Positions 1 through 8,018 of a stretch of 29,984 nt of DNA are shown here, in pieces. Position 1 is the stretch's first letter. Every line of letters begins with the position of its first letter. Made by a program: the position numbers and the translations under genes. The notes below the pieces were generated by a model. That model saw nothing but the letters and a program-made list of their open reading frames with translations. It ran no database searches and was not told the origin of the DNA. The DNA is from Silene noctiflora (lineage: Eukaryota > Streptophyta > Magnoliopsida > Caryophyllales > Caryophyllaceae), in NCBI GenBank assembly GCA_009801015.1, contig VHZZ01000045.1, forward strand, positions 114,888 through 144,871. Direction: 5' to 3'.

Positions 1-134
1 TGGTTGTTGGTTTAATAGATACGATATTGTTTAGCTGCTGTTGTAGCTATGAAGATGATTATGTGTAAGCACTTTGGTTGTTGGTTTAATAGATACGATA
101 TTGTTTAGCTGTTGTAGCTATGAAGATGATTATT
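1..134. repeat. Tandem direct duplication, about 60 bp, two copies
   Basis: Bases 1-61 and 75-134 are the same sequence (both start tggttgttgg and run to tgaagatgatta), apart from a 3-base GCT/CTG-type deletion in the second copy. The two copies are separated by about 13 bases. It lies about 1.4 kb upstream of the TRM112 start codon, so it may sit in that gene's promoter, 5'UTR or 5'UTR intron; the sequence does not settle which. Confidence 0.85.
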
Positions 135-1510
135 GCTTAAGAATACCTCGTATATAGATACGTTTATGTGCTTTTTAGAATTGGGAATGCTCGAGTTTAA
201 GGGCATTTTCGAGCTAGTGTGCTTACTGTATTGTTTACCTTGGTTGTATGTTAATCAATGACGGAGAGATAAAATTATGATTTTTTGATTTTAGCCAAGT
301 TATTGTATTGCATAATTAGTTCTGAATATCGGTCTGTGTAGCCCTTTCTATAACTTCGACTCCTGGCTCAGGCGTTGCTCTTGAATTTAGATTGTAGGTT
401 GATTACATGATTGACGTTATAATTTAGTAAAGAAGTTAGGGTTCAGATCAAACTGTATTGGCACTTGACAGTATGATTCGGAGATGAGATTTTCTACGTA
501 GATTAGCTTGATACCCAAATTATATGTAGGGTTTGCTCTTCTGGGATTGGTCACAACTTCTTGTCTATGAATGCAAGCAGTGGCGTAGCTAGAGTTTTTC
601 GAGTGTGGGCTGTGGTGTAAATTTTATATAATTATCACCCGTTCTCTTTTACTACAGGGTCATACAACCGTACAACATTTTCAAATCTGACAAATTTAAC
701 CTATGTTACTCGAATACTTCACTTAGTTGCCGTATTACGTATCCGATACGTATTTTGTCGGATACGATACGACACTTTGATACTTCATTTTAGACCAAAA
801 TATTGAAAATTTCGCACAAAATAGCCGTATGAGATCCTCCGATACGTATTTTGCCGGATACGAGTAAAGGAGTCCGAGTAACATAGAATTTAACACCATA
901 AAACGTCAATTGTCCAAAAACATGTGGCGTTCTCACTACTCGCCCTTAGTGGCTACGCCACTGAATGCAAGTTCCTGTGTTGAGGACCATTAGCCCCTGA
1001 AAACGGTGTAGCAAACAAGAAAACGAAAGCATGTATGTTTTCACCAAGACTCCTTAAGAGTGAGAAAAGTCCTACTGCTGCGAGCTCAGTTGATTAGAGT
1101 TTCGAGGGATGTTGCAGAGACTGCATCAAAAGTTACTGAACTAGATAGATCCATTGCGAGTCTGTGAGATAAGTCTTGAAATTAGATGGTTTACTTTTAT
1201 GTTTGAAATTTGAAGAATCAATCATTTTCTTGAGATCGAGAGCCTGGAACTTAATACCTAATTCGTTACTGTCCCAGCTGTTTTCCAAAGATTACGCCAG
1301 ATTAAAGTCCTACAATTTGGAGGACATTTGTGTTTATTTCTTTCTGTATTTTAGCCTGTTGAGAAGCCAATCTTGGGTGTTTTATGCTGATGTTACTCGT
1401 ACTGCATCGTTAATATGACTGGTATATTTCCTAATGTTTTGGATGCCATTGGATCTGTAGAAACCGTATCTGGCTTCTCGACTGCTACAAAGTAAGGATA
1501 AAAAAGAACG
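135..1510. other. Region upstream of TRM112, no coding gene seen
   Basis: Apart from the hAT-type MITE at 578-963, I see no convincing coding sequence here. The short open frames have neither a recognisable domain nor splice support. The stretch probably holds the promoter, 5'UTR and perhaps a 5'UTR intron of the TRM112 gene, but I could not fix a TATA box or splice sites with confidence. Confidence 0.5.
578..963. mobile_element. hAT-type non-autonomous element (MITE), 386 bp
   Basis: The element begins CAGTGGCGTAGC and ends with the inverted sequence GCTACGCCACTG. It is flanked by a perfect 8-bp direct repeat AATGCAAG (570-577 and 964-971). An 8-bp target-site duplication with short inverted ends starting CAG is the signature of the hAT superfamily. 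There is no transposase reading frame inside, so it must depend on an enzyme encoded elsewhere. Two internal motifs (ccgatacgtatttt and close variants, around 740 and 840) are repeated and could be subterminal binding repeats. It sits about 550 bp upstream of the TRM112 start codon. Confidence 0.88.
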
Positions 1511-1879
1511 ATGAGGCTGCTAACACACAACATGCTATCGTCAAACATAAAGGGAGTGGTAAACGGGTTCCCTCTGAAAATAGAGGCAGGAAATGTGGTG
1601 GAGAAGCAGGTTGATTTGAACATCGATTTCCTTAAGAACATTTTCTCCAAGATTGAGTGGAAGCCTTTTGTTGAAGCTGCCAAGACGATGGGGTACTCTG
1701 AACTTCCAGAAGATGCGGACTCTTCTCTGCTCGACAACCAAGATTTTGCCGGCAAATTCCATCATGCTTTGCTTGAGCTTCACCTTGAAGAAGGTGCCCT
1801 CATTTGCCCAGAAACCGGACGCAAGTTCCCTGTTACTAAGGGCATCCCAAATATGCTTCTTCACGAGGACGAAGTTTGA
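1511..1879 (+). CDS. TRM112: TRM112-like methyltransferase activator subunit
   Basis: This 122-residue protein is a small, Zn-ribbon-type partner that binds and stabilises several S-adenosylmethionine methyltransferases acting on tRNA, rRNA and the release factor eRF1, in cytoplasm and nucleus. The plant homologue in Arabidopsis is SMO2/TRM112A. Family features visible here are the N-terminus MRLLTHNML, the VNGFPLKIEA segment, the KIEWKPFVEAAKTMGYSELP helix region, HHALLELHLEEGAL, CPETGRKFPV and the C-terminus GIPNMLLHEDEV. The length matches the family (about 120-125 residues). The coding sequence is in one exon. The ATG at 1511 is chosen because family members begin with MRL-TH. Only one of the zinc ligands seen in yeast Trm112 (the Cys of the CPETGR segment) is obvious, which is normal for plant copies as far as I recall. 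Confidence 0.95.
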   Translation: MRLLTHNMLSSNIKGVVNGFPLKIEAGNVVEKQVDLNIDFLKNIFSKIEWKPFVEAAKTMGYSELPEDADSSLLDNQDFAGKFHHALLELHLEEGALICPETGRKFPVTKGIPNMLLHEDEV

Positions 1880-2026
1880 TTATTCAGGGTCTTAGTTAGA
1901 TATATGCTCTCTGTTTGAAGTTTGTTTGCCAGTTTAGTGGTCTGTATGTTATACTCACTGAACACAGATGCCGAGTCTCAAATTTAAATCCGAAATATTT
2001 TTGAAACGGTGCCTCATTTGATTTTT
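1880..2026 (+). other. Probable 3'UTR of TRM112 up to the MITE
   Basis: This is AT-rich sequence after the TGA stop. No AATAAA is present before the MITE at 2027; the first AATAAA lies at 2513-2518, beyond it. The MITE may therefore be part of the transcript's 3'UTR, but a weaker poly(A) signal could be used instead. Confidence 0.35.
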
Positions 2027-2475
2027 CGGAAAATGCACACGGTGCTCTTGAGGTTTGACATTTTGCCCGAAATACCCAATTTTTTGATCCGAGAAACTTT
2101 AAGAGGCCATAACTCGTGTTTACGATTTCAGAAAGTGATAATTTTTTTTTTTTTTTTTCAAATCGATATCTTTCCGAGAACTACGATTTGAAAAAAAAAT
2201 TATCATATTTGGATCCCGTGGCTATGAGTTATTGCGTGTCAAAGTTTTTTCGACAAACAAACTTTGAGTGACCATATCTCCTGGTCACGAATTCCAAACC
2301 CAACAACTTTTTTTCTCAAGTCGTAGTTCTCAGAAAGATGATCAAATTGAAGAAAAAAATTATCACTTTCTAAACTCGTAAACACGAATTATGGCCTCTC
2401 AAAGTTTCTGGATCAAAAAATTGGGTATTTCGGGCAAAAAAAAACAAACCTCAAGGGCACCGCGTGCATTTTCCG
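2027..2475. mobile_element. Long-inverted-repeat MITE, copy 1 (Mutator-like), 449 bp
   Basis: The element starts CGGAAAATGCAC and ends GTGCATTTTCCG. It is bounded by a perfect 9-bp direct repeat TTGATTTTT (2018-2026 and 2476-2484). Nearly its whole length is two arms of about 200 bp that are inverted copies of each other (for example ggccataactcgtgtttacg on the left and its complement on the right), so single strands would fold into one long hairpin. Nine-base duplications and long terminal inverted repeats fit the Mutator superfamily. It carries no transposase. A second copy lies at 26361-26807. Confidence 0.9.
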
Positions 2476-2484
2476 TTGATTTTT

Positions 2485-2729
2485 TTTCACATGGAGAGGG
2501 TTCAGCCCTATGAATAAACATCGACTCAAGTTTTGTTAGCGATGGTTAATTACTTGATCAGAACAACTAGTAATTAGAACGGCAGCTAGCTTACGGAATC
2601 ATTTTGCCTTCGACGCCTGTTTTGAAGGCGACTTTTTTTTTTTGAAATCCCGAAGAGAAACTAATTCATTTCATTCATTTTGCTGATGTCCAAAGAGAAA
2701 TCTGCTACAGAAACACGAATAGTATATGA
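2485..2729. other. Intergenic, no gene seen
   Basis: AT-rich sequence between two transposons, with an AATAAA at 2513-2518 in plus orientation that could serve the TRM112 transcript. Nothing else recognisable. Confidence 0.4.
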
Positions 2730-3292
2730 CTGGTGTAGATCCCGTGCTACAGCACGATCTTTTTCAACATTAACTGTACTTTTTTCTATAAAAATCACTT
2801 GAAAATGATCACAATGGAATATAAAACTTAGAAGTAGCTAGTGCAAAAAATAACGACATTTTTTGAAAATTTTGAGCCTTGGAGCCATATTAATAAGAAG
2901 CTTAAAATTTTTTGAAATAATATCGGTAGAGATTAACCACAGTTAAATTATGGGGGAAATATTGAAATATTTTATAGATTATTATTTTATTTTCAATTAT
3001 ATTTATTAAAATATTATTTTATTGAAATTACGCCAGTAAATCATTTGAATGAGGTTAATTCCAATTAGTGAGAATGTTGCTGAGAATATAAAAGATTTGA
3101 TTGCAACCCCCAATTATATAAAAGATTTGATTCTAATCCCTAGTTAATAATGGATCCCTCAATTTCCGAGAATATTTTTTGAGCAGCAGAATAAAATCAA
3201 AAAATATATACAGAGAAATATTGAGCGCAATTTGCTTAGTTGAGCGGGAATAATTGAACGGGAATATGCTAGATCTTTTAGTATATAGAGGA
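2730..3292 (-). mobile_element. Non-autonomous Helitron, 563 bp, minus strand
   Basis: Read on the minus strand it starts TCCTCTATATACTAAAAGAT at 3292, preceded by A. It ends near 2730 with a GC-rich hairpin (CGTGCTGTAGCACG) about 10-12 bases before the terminus, followed by T. Insertion between A and T, a 5' TC, a 3' hairpin and no terminal inverted repeats or target duplication are the Helitron hallmarks. The terminal four bases are CCAG rather than the usual CTAG/CTRR, apparently a decayed end. The 5' sequence matches the Helitron at 23616-24306. There is no Rep/helicase gene. It lies just downstream of the PGRL gene. Confidence 0.75.
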
Positions 3293-3561
3293 TGGGTATA
3301 ATCAAAGCCTTGCAACTAATCACATCCAATCGCGGAGAAACCCACAAGGCCGAGAAAACAGATTTCTATGTACTACAGCTGATATATGAAACTCCAGCTC
3401 AGGTAAGGCAAACTCCTATGAAAAACCGGCAGGAGAAAAAAAAAATGATAACAAAATGATCAAACAGATTCCCAAAGCGGAGTATCATTTTCATTTGTTT
3501 ACTACTGGTATTGGCTGCTTGCTGCTCCGTTCCGACATTCTGGAGACCAACATCAGCGCAA

Positions 3562-3592
3562 AAATCATCATCATCATCATCATCATCATACT
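3562..3592. repeat. ATC trinucleotide microsatellite
   Basis: About eight to nine uninterrupted ATC units, just past the stop codon of the minus-strand PGRL gene, so probably within its 3'UTR. It is a likely length-variable marker. Confidence 0.9.
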
Positions 3593-3645
3593 GTAGTACT
3601 GTACATGAGATCGGATTCATATACAACGCTCTTATGCACCAGGTA

Positions 3646-6454
3646 TCATGTCTGAACGTGACGCCGGCGACTCCTATCAGAGATCAAGTAGATACGTCCG
3701 TGAACCCACTGTCTGCCCAAATTTGATAGAGATTTCTGTATATGATATAAGACCGTAAATAAGTGGCACGTATAACCTTCAGCTAAGAACATCTATCAAA
3801 CTATCAATGCTGAACTAGTGAACTGCGAGGTTGGTTAGCTTGTTCCAAAATTATGAATTATGGTTAACGGAATCAGGGGGAGAGGAGAGCCATGTTGCTC
3901 GGACTTTGTTTTTTAAAAAAGAATTACTGTACATGTTAGGTTATCCTCTCACAGAAAATGGGACTAATATTCGATTCCAGATAAGGCAGATTTTTATGGG
4001 GGGATTTGTGCGAATAAATCATGTCAAGAGTGCACCCCATCTAGCAATTTAGGAGAGCTGAGTTTACCTCAGATATCGTGCGAAATTCTAGGAGGCATTC
4101 ACATACGTGGCAGCGCCCTCGATGTGGAGAGCTATTGCTCTGATCTGACCTCACAAATGCAAAGACCTGCAAGAATATATCAACATTGTTTAGTCATTAC
4201 TCATTAGTGAGCCGGGATTATTAGATCACGCAATAAAGATGTAAACTGTAAATAGGTTAAGTAGAGACTGGAGAGGCGGTTGAAACTTGAAACTAACCTC
4301 CTCGCCACAATTTGGGCATGCACCCTTCAAAGCAACTAAGTCACTCCGCCATAATCCCTTCAGTGCTCTAGCTGAATAATTAACAATGAAGATGAACATC
4401 AAGCTTGTGAATGCATTGAATATTTGAAAACTGTACGAGTCAAATTAAACATGCAGCAATGGAGTCGAAAAAAACAAGAGAATTTCAACTACAAAAATTC
4501 ATACTAGAGCGATAAAAATGCCAAGGAAAACAACATTACCCGAAGCTATCGCTATAGGACAGCCAATAACCGAACCAAGCAGCATAAACAATGCACAGTT
4601 CAATATGGCAAAAATATGCATTGCTGGTGATTGGTTAATGTAGGCTGCACTTGAGTTGAAGGTCTCTTGATAAGCTTGATTAACGGTGTACATGATGGGT
4701 AGAAGACATACTGAGCCGCCAAACACAAGAATCAGGAACCACACGCTAGCCAAAGCAAACACCTGTGAAGGGTCTTCCTGCCCTACATACACGTCATTAC
4801 ATCTTCATCACGACAACAAGTATACAACCACACTTCTATCCCTCGAAGAACATGTAAATAGAGTTCTGTGTGCCCACGTATACATCTACACTTCTAGACT
4901 CGGACAGAAACACGGGTCACACCTTGAAAGCATGCTCAATAGAATTAATCTTTAGACAAAACATACATACGGAGTAGCATGTTTTGTTGGTTTTAATCGT
5001 ATACGCTATGTTAATGTCCAATGCATCCCATTACGCAAAGGAATTTGCAAAAAAACATGTACAAGAGGGTGATTATTCAAGAATATGACTTGATGTCAGC
5101 ACAACTGCTCAAGATCAACCTAAGACACCGCAACTTTACAACAGGAGCACAACCTAATCATCATCCAATCAACAAACATTGTACACGATATATGCAAGCA
5201 ACAATAAGAAGGTTCACCTGAGCATCAGCATAAGTTGATTGACGGCGTAAACTGCATCTAGGATACTTGACCACGTATTTGGATCCATACCACCTCAATT
5301 TCAACTACACCATATTCATTCAATAATCAATATTTATTATCCATTAATCAATTAATCAATCAAATTTTCTCGCTCATTTATCAACCAAAACAAATCAAAA
5401 TGTCAGAAATTCAGTAACAAACAAATACTAACCTCAACCCTATCAAACATGTCATCCACGATCAACGGCTTACCACTGTAATACGCATCTCTTGCCTATT
5501 CCAAATAAAAAACATCATTAAACTAATCTCCGTATTCTTATTAAAGGTAAACAAATGATTAACACGGTGGAGTACGTCGCCTCATATTTATATAATACCG
5601 AGGTTTACCACTGTAATACGCATCTCTTGCCTATTCCAAATAAAAAACATCATTAAACTAATCTCCGTATTCTTACCTAGCGGTAAGTTTAATGAAGTTT
5701 AATGAAAGGTAAACAAATGATTAAGAGACGGAGTATCTTGCGTCATATTTAAATATTACAAACGTATAAGACCAATAATTAGGCCTCTCAACCATCAGCT
5801 TACGCTTAAACTTCCGTATTCTTATTAAAGGTAAACAAATGATTAAGAGACTGATAATTACAGCTCATTATTGGTCTAAATGTCTAATACATCAATAAAT
5901 ATGCCGGTTTATCATGATAAAATATCGAGTGACAAAAAAAAACCAGGCGGCAAACTAATTGACGGAATTTTAATCAAAGGTAAACAAATGATTATCTCCG
6001 GTACTGATAATTGAAGCTCATTATTGGTCTAAATGTCTAATACATCAATAAATATGCCGGTTTATCATGATAAAATATCGAGTGACGGACAAAAACCTGG
6101 CGGCAAACTAATTGACGTAATTTTAATTAAACGTAAACAAATGATTATCTCCGGTTTTCATTATAAAATATCGAAACTCGAAAGCAATAAATGATTGAGA
6201 CGAAGGGAGTAATAAAAGACCTGACGGTAAAGCGCTTCGAGAGTCTCCTGGCTGGCGGATTCGATAGGTCCGACGAAGATACAGGAAGGACCTTCAGAAA
6301 GAACCGGACAAGACGGCTGATTCGCGGCGGAACAGGCGGCGGGGATACGGTGGCGAACGGCGGCAGCTAACAGTGTCGGCCGGATAAACTTGACGGCGGC
6401 GGAGGATTTGGAGGGGACCACTAGATGAGGAGGATAGAGAGAAGTACCTGCCAT
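3646..6454 (-). CDS. PGR5-like chloroplast membrane protein (PGRL2-like), 7 exons
   Basis: Minus-strand exons are 6221-6454, 5433-5495, 5218-5304, 4540-4777, 4298-4371, 4068-4166 and 3646-3735; all introns are GT/AG and the joined frame gives 294 residues. The order is: a Ser/Ala-rich transit peptide (MAGTSLYPPH...), a conserved segment GPIESASQETLEALYRQ-ARDAYYSGKPLIVDDMFDRVE, then LRWYG and YPRCSL, two hydrophobic spans in exon 4 (ALASVWFLILVFGGSVCLL and FAILNCALFMLLGSVIG), CPNCGEE in exon 5 and CHVCEC in exon 6. The two Cys pairs resemble the C-terminal redox/zinc module of PGRL proteins. The family acts at the thylakoid in antimycin-A-sensitive cyclic electron flow around photosystem I with PGR5; PGRL2 modulates PGR5 stability. 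I judge it closer to the PGRL2 (At5g59400) branch than to PGRL1 from memory of the sequences, so the branch assignment is less sure than the family. Confidence 0.88.
5471..5675. repeat. Partial duplication of PGRL exon 2 inside intron 1
   Basis: The 70 bases 5471-5540 (first 25 nt of exon 2 on the minus strand plus its 3' splice site and 45 nt of intron) are repeated without a mismatch at 5606-5675. The second copy therefore has a working-looking acceptor followed by 22-25 nt of exon and a donor-like GTAAAC created at the junction. Confidence 0.95.
5541..6212. repeat. Intron 1 of PGRL: tandem, Stowaway-like repeat cluster
   Basis: The motif GTAAACAAATGATTA recurs at about 5547, 5711, 5831, 5980 and 6132. 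A block of about 150 bp is duplicated in tandem with an offset of about 153 bases (about 5851-5996 and 6004-6150; shared stretches include catcaataaatatgccggtt). At 6188-6210 a Stowaway-like end (minus strand CTCCCTTCGTCTCAATCATT) lies about 12 nt inside the exon 1 splice donor. The intron appears to have grown by MITE insertion and local duplication. Confidence 0.8.
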
Positions 6455-6717
6455 GTCACTAGAGAGAGAAAGATAGAGAGAGAATATGTAAGGTGTGGTG
6501 TGTGGATAATGTGCAATTTACACACGACGACGACTTGGTTTGTTTGTTTGGTGTCGTATCTTAAGATTTTTGTGTATGTTGTTGTGGGCGAAATGATCAA
6601 CTCTCCAGTTGTGGCCGAAGTAGCATCAAAACGGAAACGGACACGATACGGACATGTAATACGACTTTTCATGAAATTTAGGACACGAGATACGCTATTT
6701 AAATTTAATAAAACATA
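6455..6717 (-). promoter_or_regulatory. PGRL promoter and 5'UTR
   Basis: Just upstream of the ATG (minus strand) is a CT-rich tract, seen as agagagagaaagatagagag at 6461-6480 on the plus strand; such pyrimidine patches are common near plant transcription starts. I cannot place a TATA box with confidence. A Stowaway-type MITE begins about 260 bp upstream of the start codon and may limit the ancestral promoter. Confidence 0.45.
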
Positions 6718-7086
6718 CTCCCTCATATCCCCTATTTTCTTCCCTATTTCCTAAAACGGATTATTCAGGTTTTCTTCCCCTTTCTATTTTTGGTAACAAT
6801 TTACTCTTATTTTATTCATCCATCTCTCCTATCACAAACCTCACCCAACACTTTTACTCTTATTTTATTCATCCCTCTCTCCTATCACAAACCCCACCCA
6901 ACACTTTTACTCTTATTTTATTCATTCCTCTCTCTTATCACCAAACCCCACCAACTCTTTTACTCTTATTTTATTCCTACCCCTCTACAATCCTCCAACC
7001 CCACATTTTCTTTTATCAATATAATACTCCCTCCCTTAATCTCCGTGCCCACTTGAAAGGGGAAGAAGATAGTGGATAGGAGGGAG
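6718..7086. mobile_element. Stowaway-type MITE, 369 bp, with internal minisatellite
   Basis: The left end is CTCCCTCATATCC-CTATTTTC and the right end is the inverse (GAAGATAGTGGATAGGAGGGAG), flanked by TA on both sides (6716-6717 and 7087-7088). Ends starting CTCCCTC with a TA duplication mark Stowaway elements (Tc1/mariner). Inside, at about 6800-6990, a unit of about 55-65 bp (starting cttttactcttattttatt) is repeated three to four times. No transposase. It lies in the PGRL upstream region. Confidence 0.8.
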
Positions 7087-7088
7087 TA

Positions 7089-8018
7089 TATATTTTATGG
7101 TTATAAATAACGTATGATTTTATTTTTTTAATGTATTTTTGATATTTAATTTACATTTTATTCCTCGTCTAACTATAGGCGTGTGTCCGATGAGTGTCGT
7201 GTGTCCGACACGGCGTCCGACACTAAACGGCTAGTTAGGAGGAGTGACCGTGCTACCTAGGTTATGACCATTAACCAAACTATAGTATAGAAGTACTTCG
7301 TCCTCGAAAGTTAGATCTCGTTCTTTTGGGGTTGAACTGAATTGAACTGAACTTAACGGAGTTAGAACTAAACTGAACTGAAGTAAAAGTTAATTTGTGG
7401 AGAGAAGAGTTGAGTTGAACTGATTTTTTGTAATTTTTAACAATATCAAATTCATCTGAGATCCTCTTTTAATCGTCTTAATGAGTACATTAACAATATC
7501 AAATTTTTGTAATTTTTAATAATATGTAAATAAAAATATGAACCAAATAAAATATACTTTGGCAAATATGAAAAAGTAAACGTAAAGAAATTCGCTAGAG
7601 GGACGGAGTCCTTAATTAGCTTTTCTATTTCATTGCATAATGCATATCCCTTGACACAAATTCTCATTGAAGACGACGGATAGTGCCCTCTCACAATATG
7701 GTTGAGAAGAATTTCGCAACACGTAAATATAATCTGTCTTGCCAGAATCCTTTCCTGTCGGAGTTTTTAACTGCCAATAGTACTTTATCGATCTGTTAGG
7801 AAAAGCATAAAAACCAAAACCTACTATCGTTGTAACTTACAACGGTTATAAGCAAGACTTGCTGATTATGTCGTTTTTATGTAATGAGACGGTCTCGCAG
7901 TGTAATCCATGCAGAAAAAAAATTCAGAGAAAAGAGAAACATAAGTATAATGAACTGTACTTGGTTCTTACTGAAATTGTAAAATACAAATTTGAAAACA
8001 ATATTTAATTCTTTAATC
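7089..8018. other. Intergenic, no gene seen
   Basis: AT-rich sequence. It includes a cluster of short gaactgaact-type repeats at about 7330-7420 and a run of gtgtccga-type repeats at about 7180-7230. The short open frames have no recognisable domain. The part next to 8018 is probably the 3'UTR of the minus-strand glycosyltransferase gene. Confidence 0.45.

Noticed and set aside
2009..2191. Small protein in the MITE (frame from 2009)
   Set aside because: It lies inside the long-inverted-repeat MITE and reappears in the second copy at 26367; it is a by-product of the repeat.
4686..5221. Plus-strand open frames across the PGRL introns and exon 4
   Set aside because: They are opposite to well-supported PGRL exons and have no domain.
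3646..6454. Assignment to PGRL1
   Set aside because: The exon sequence (ASQETLEALYRQ, CPNCGEE, CHVCEC) departs from what I recall of PGRL1A/B; I kept a family-level call with a PGRL2 preference.
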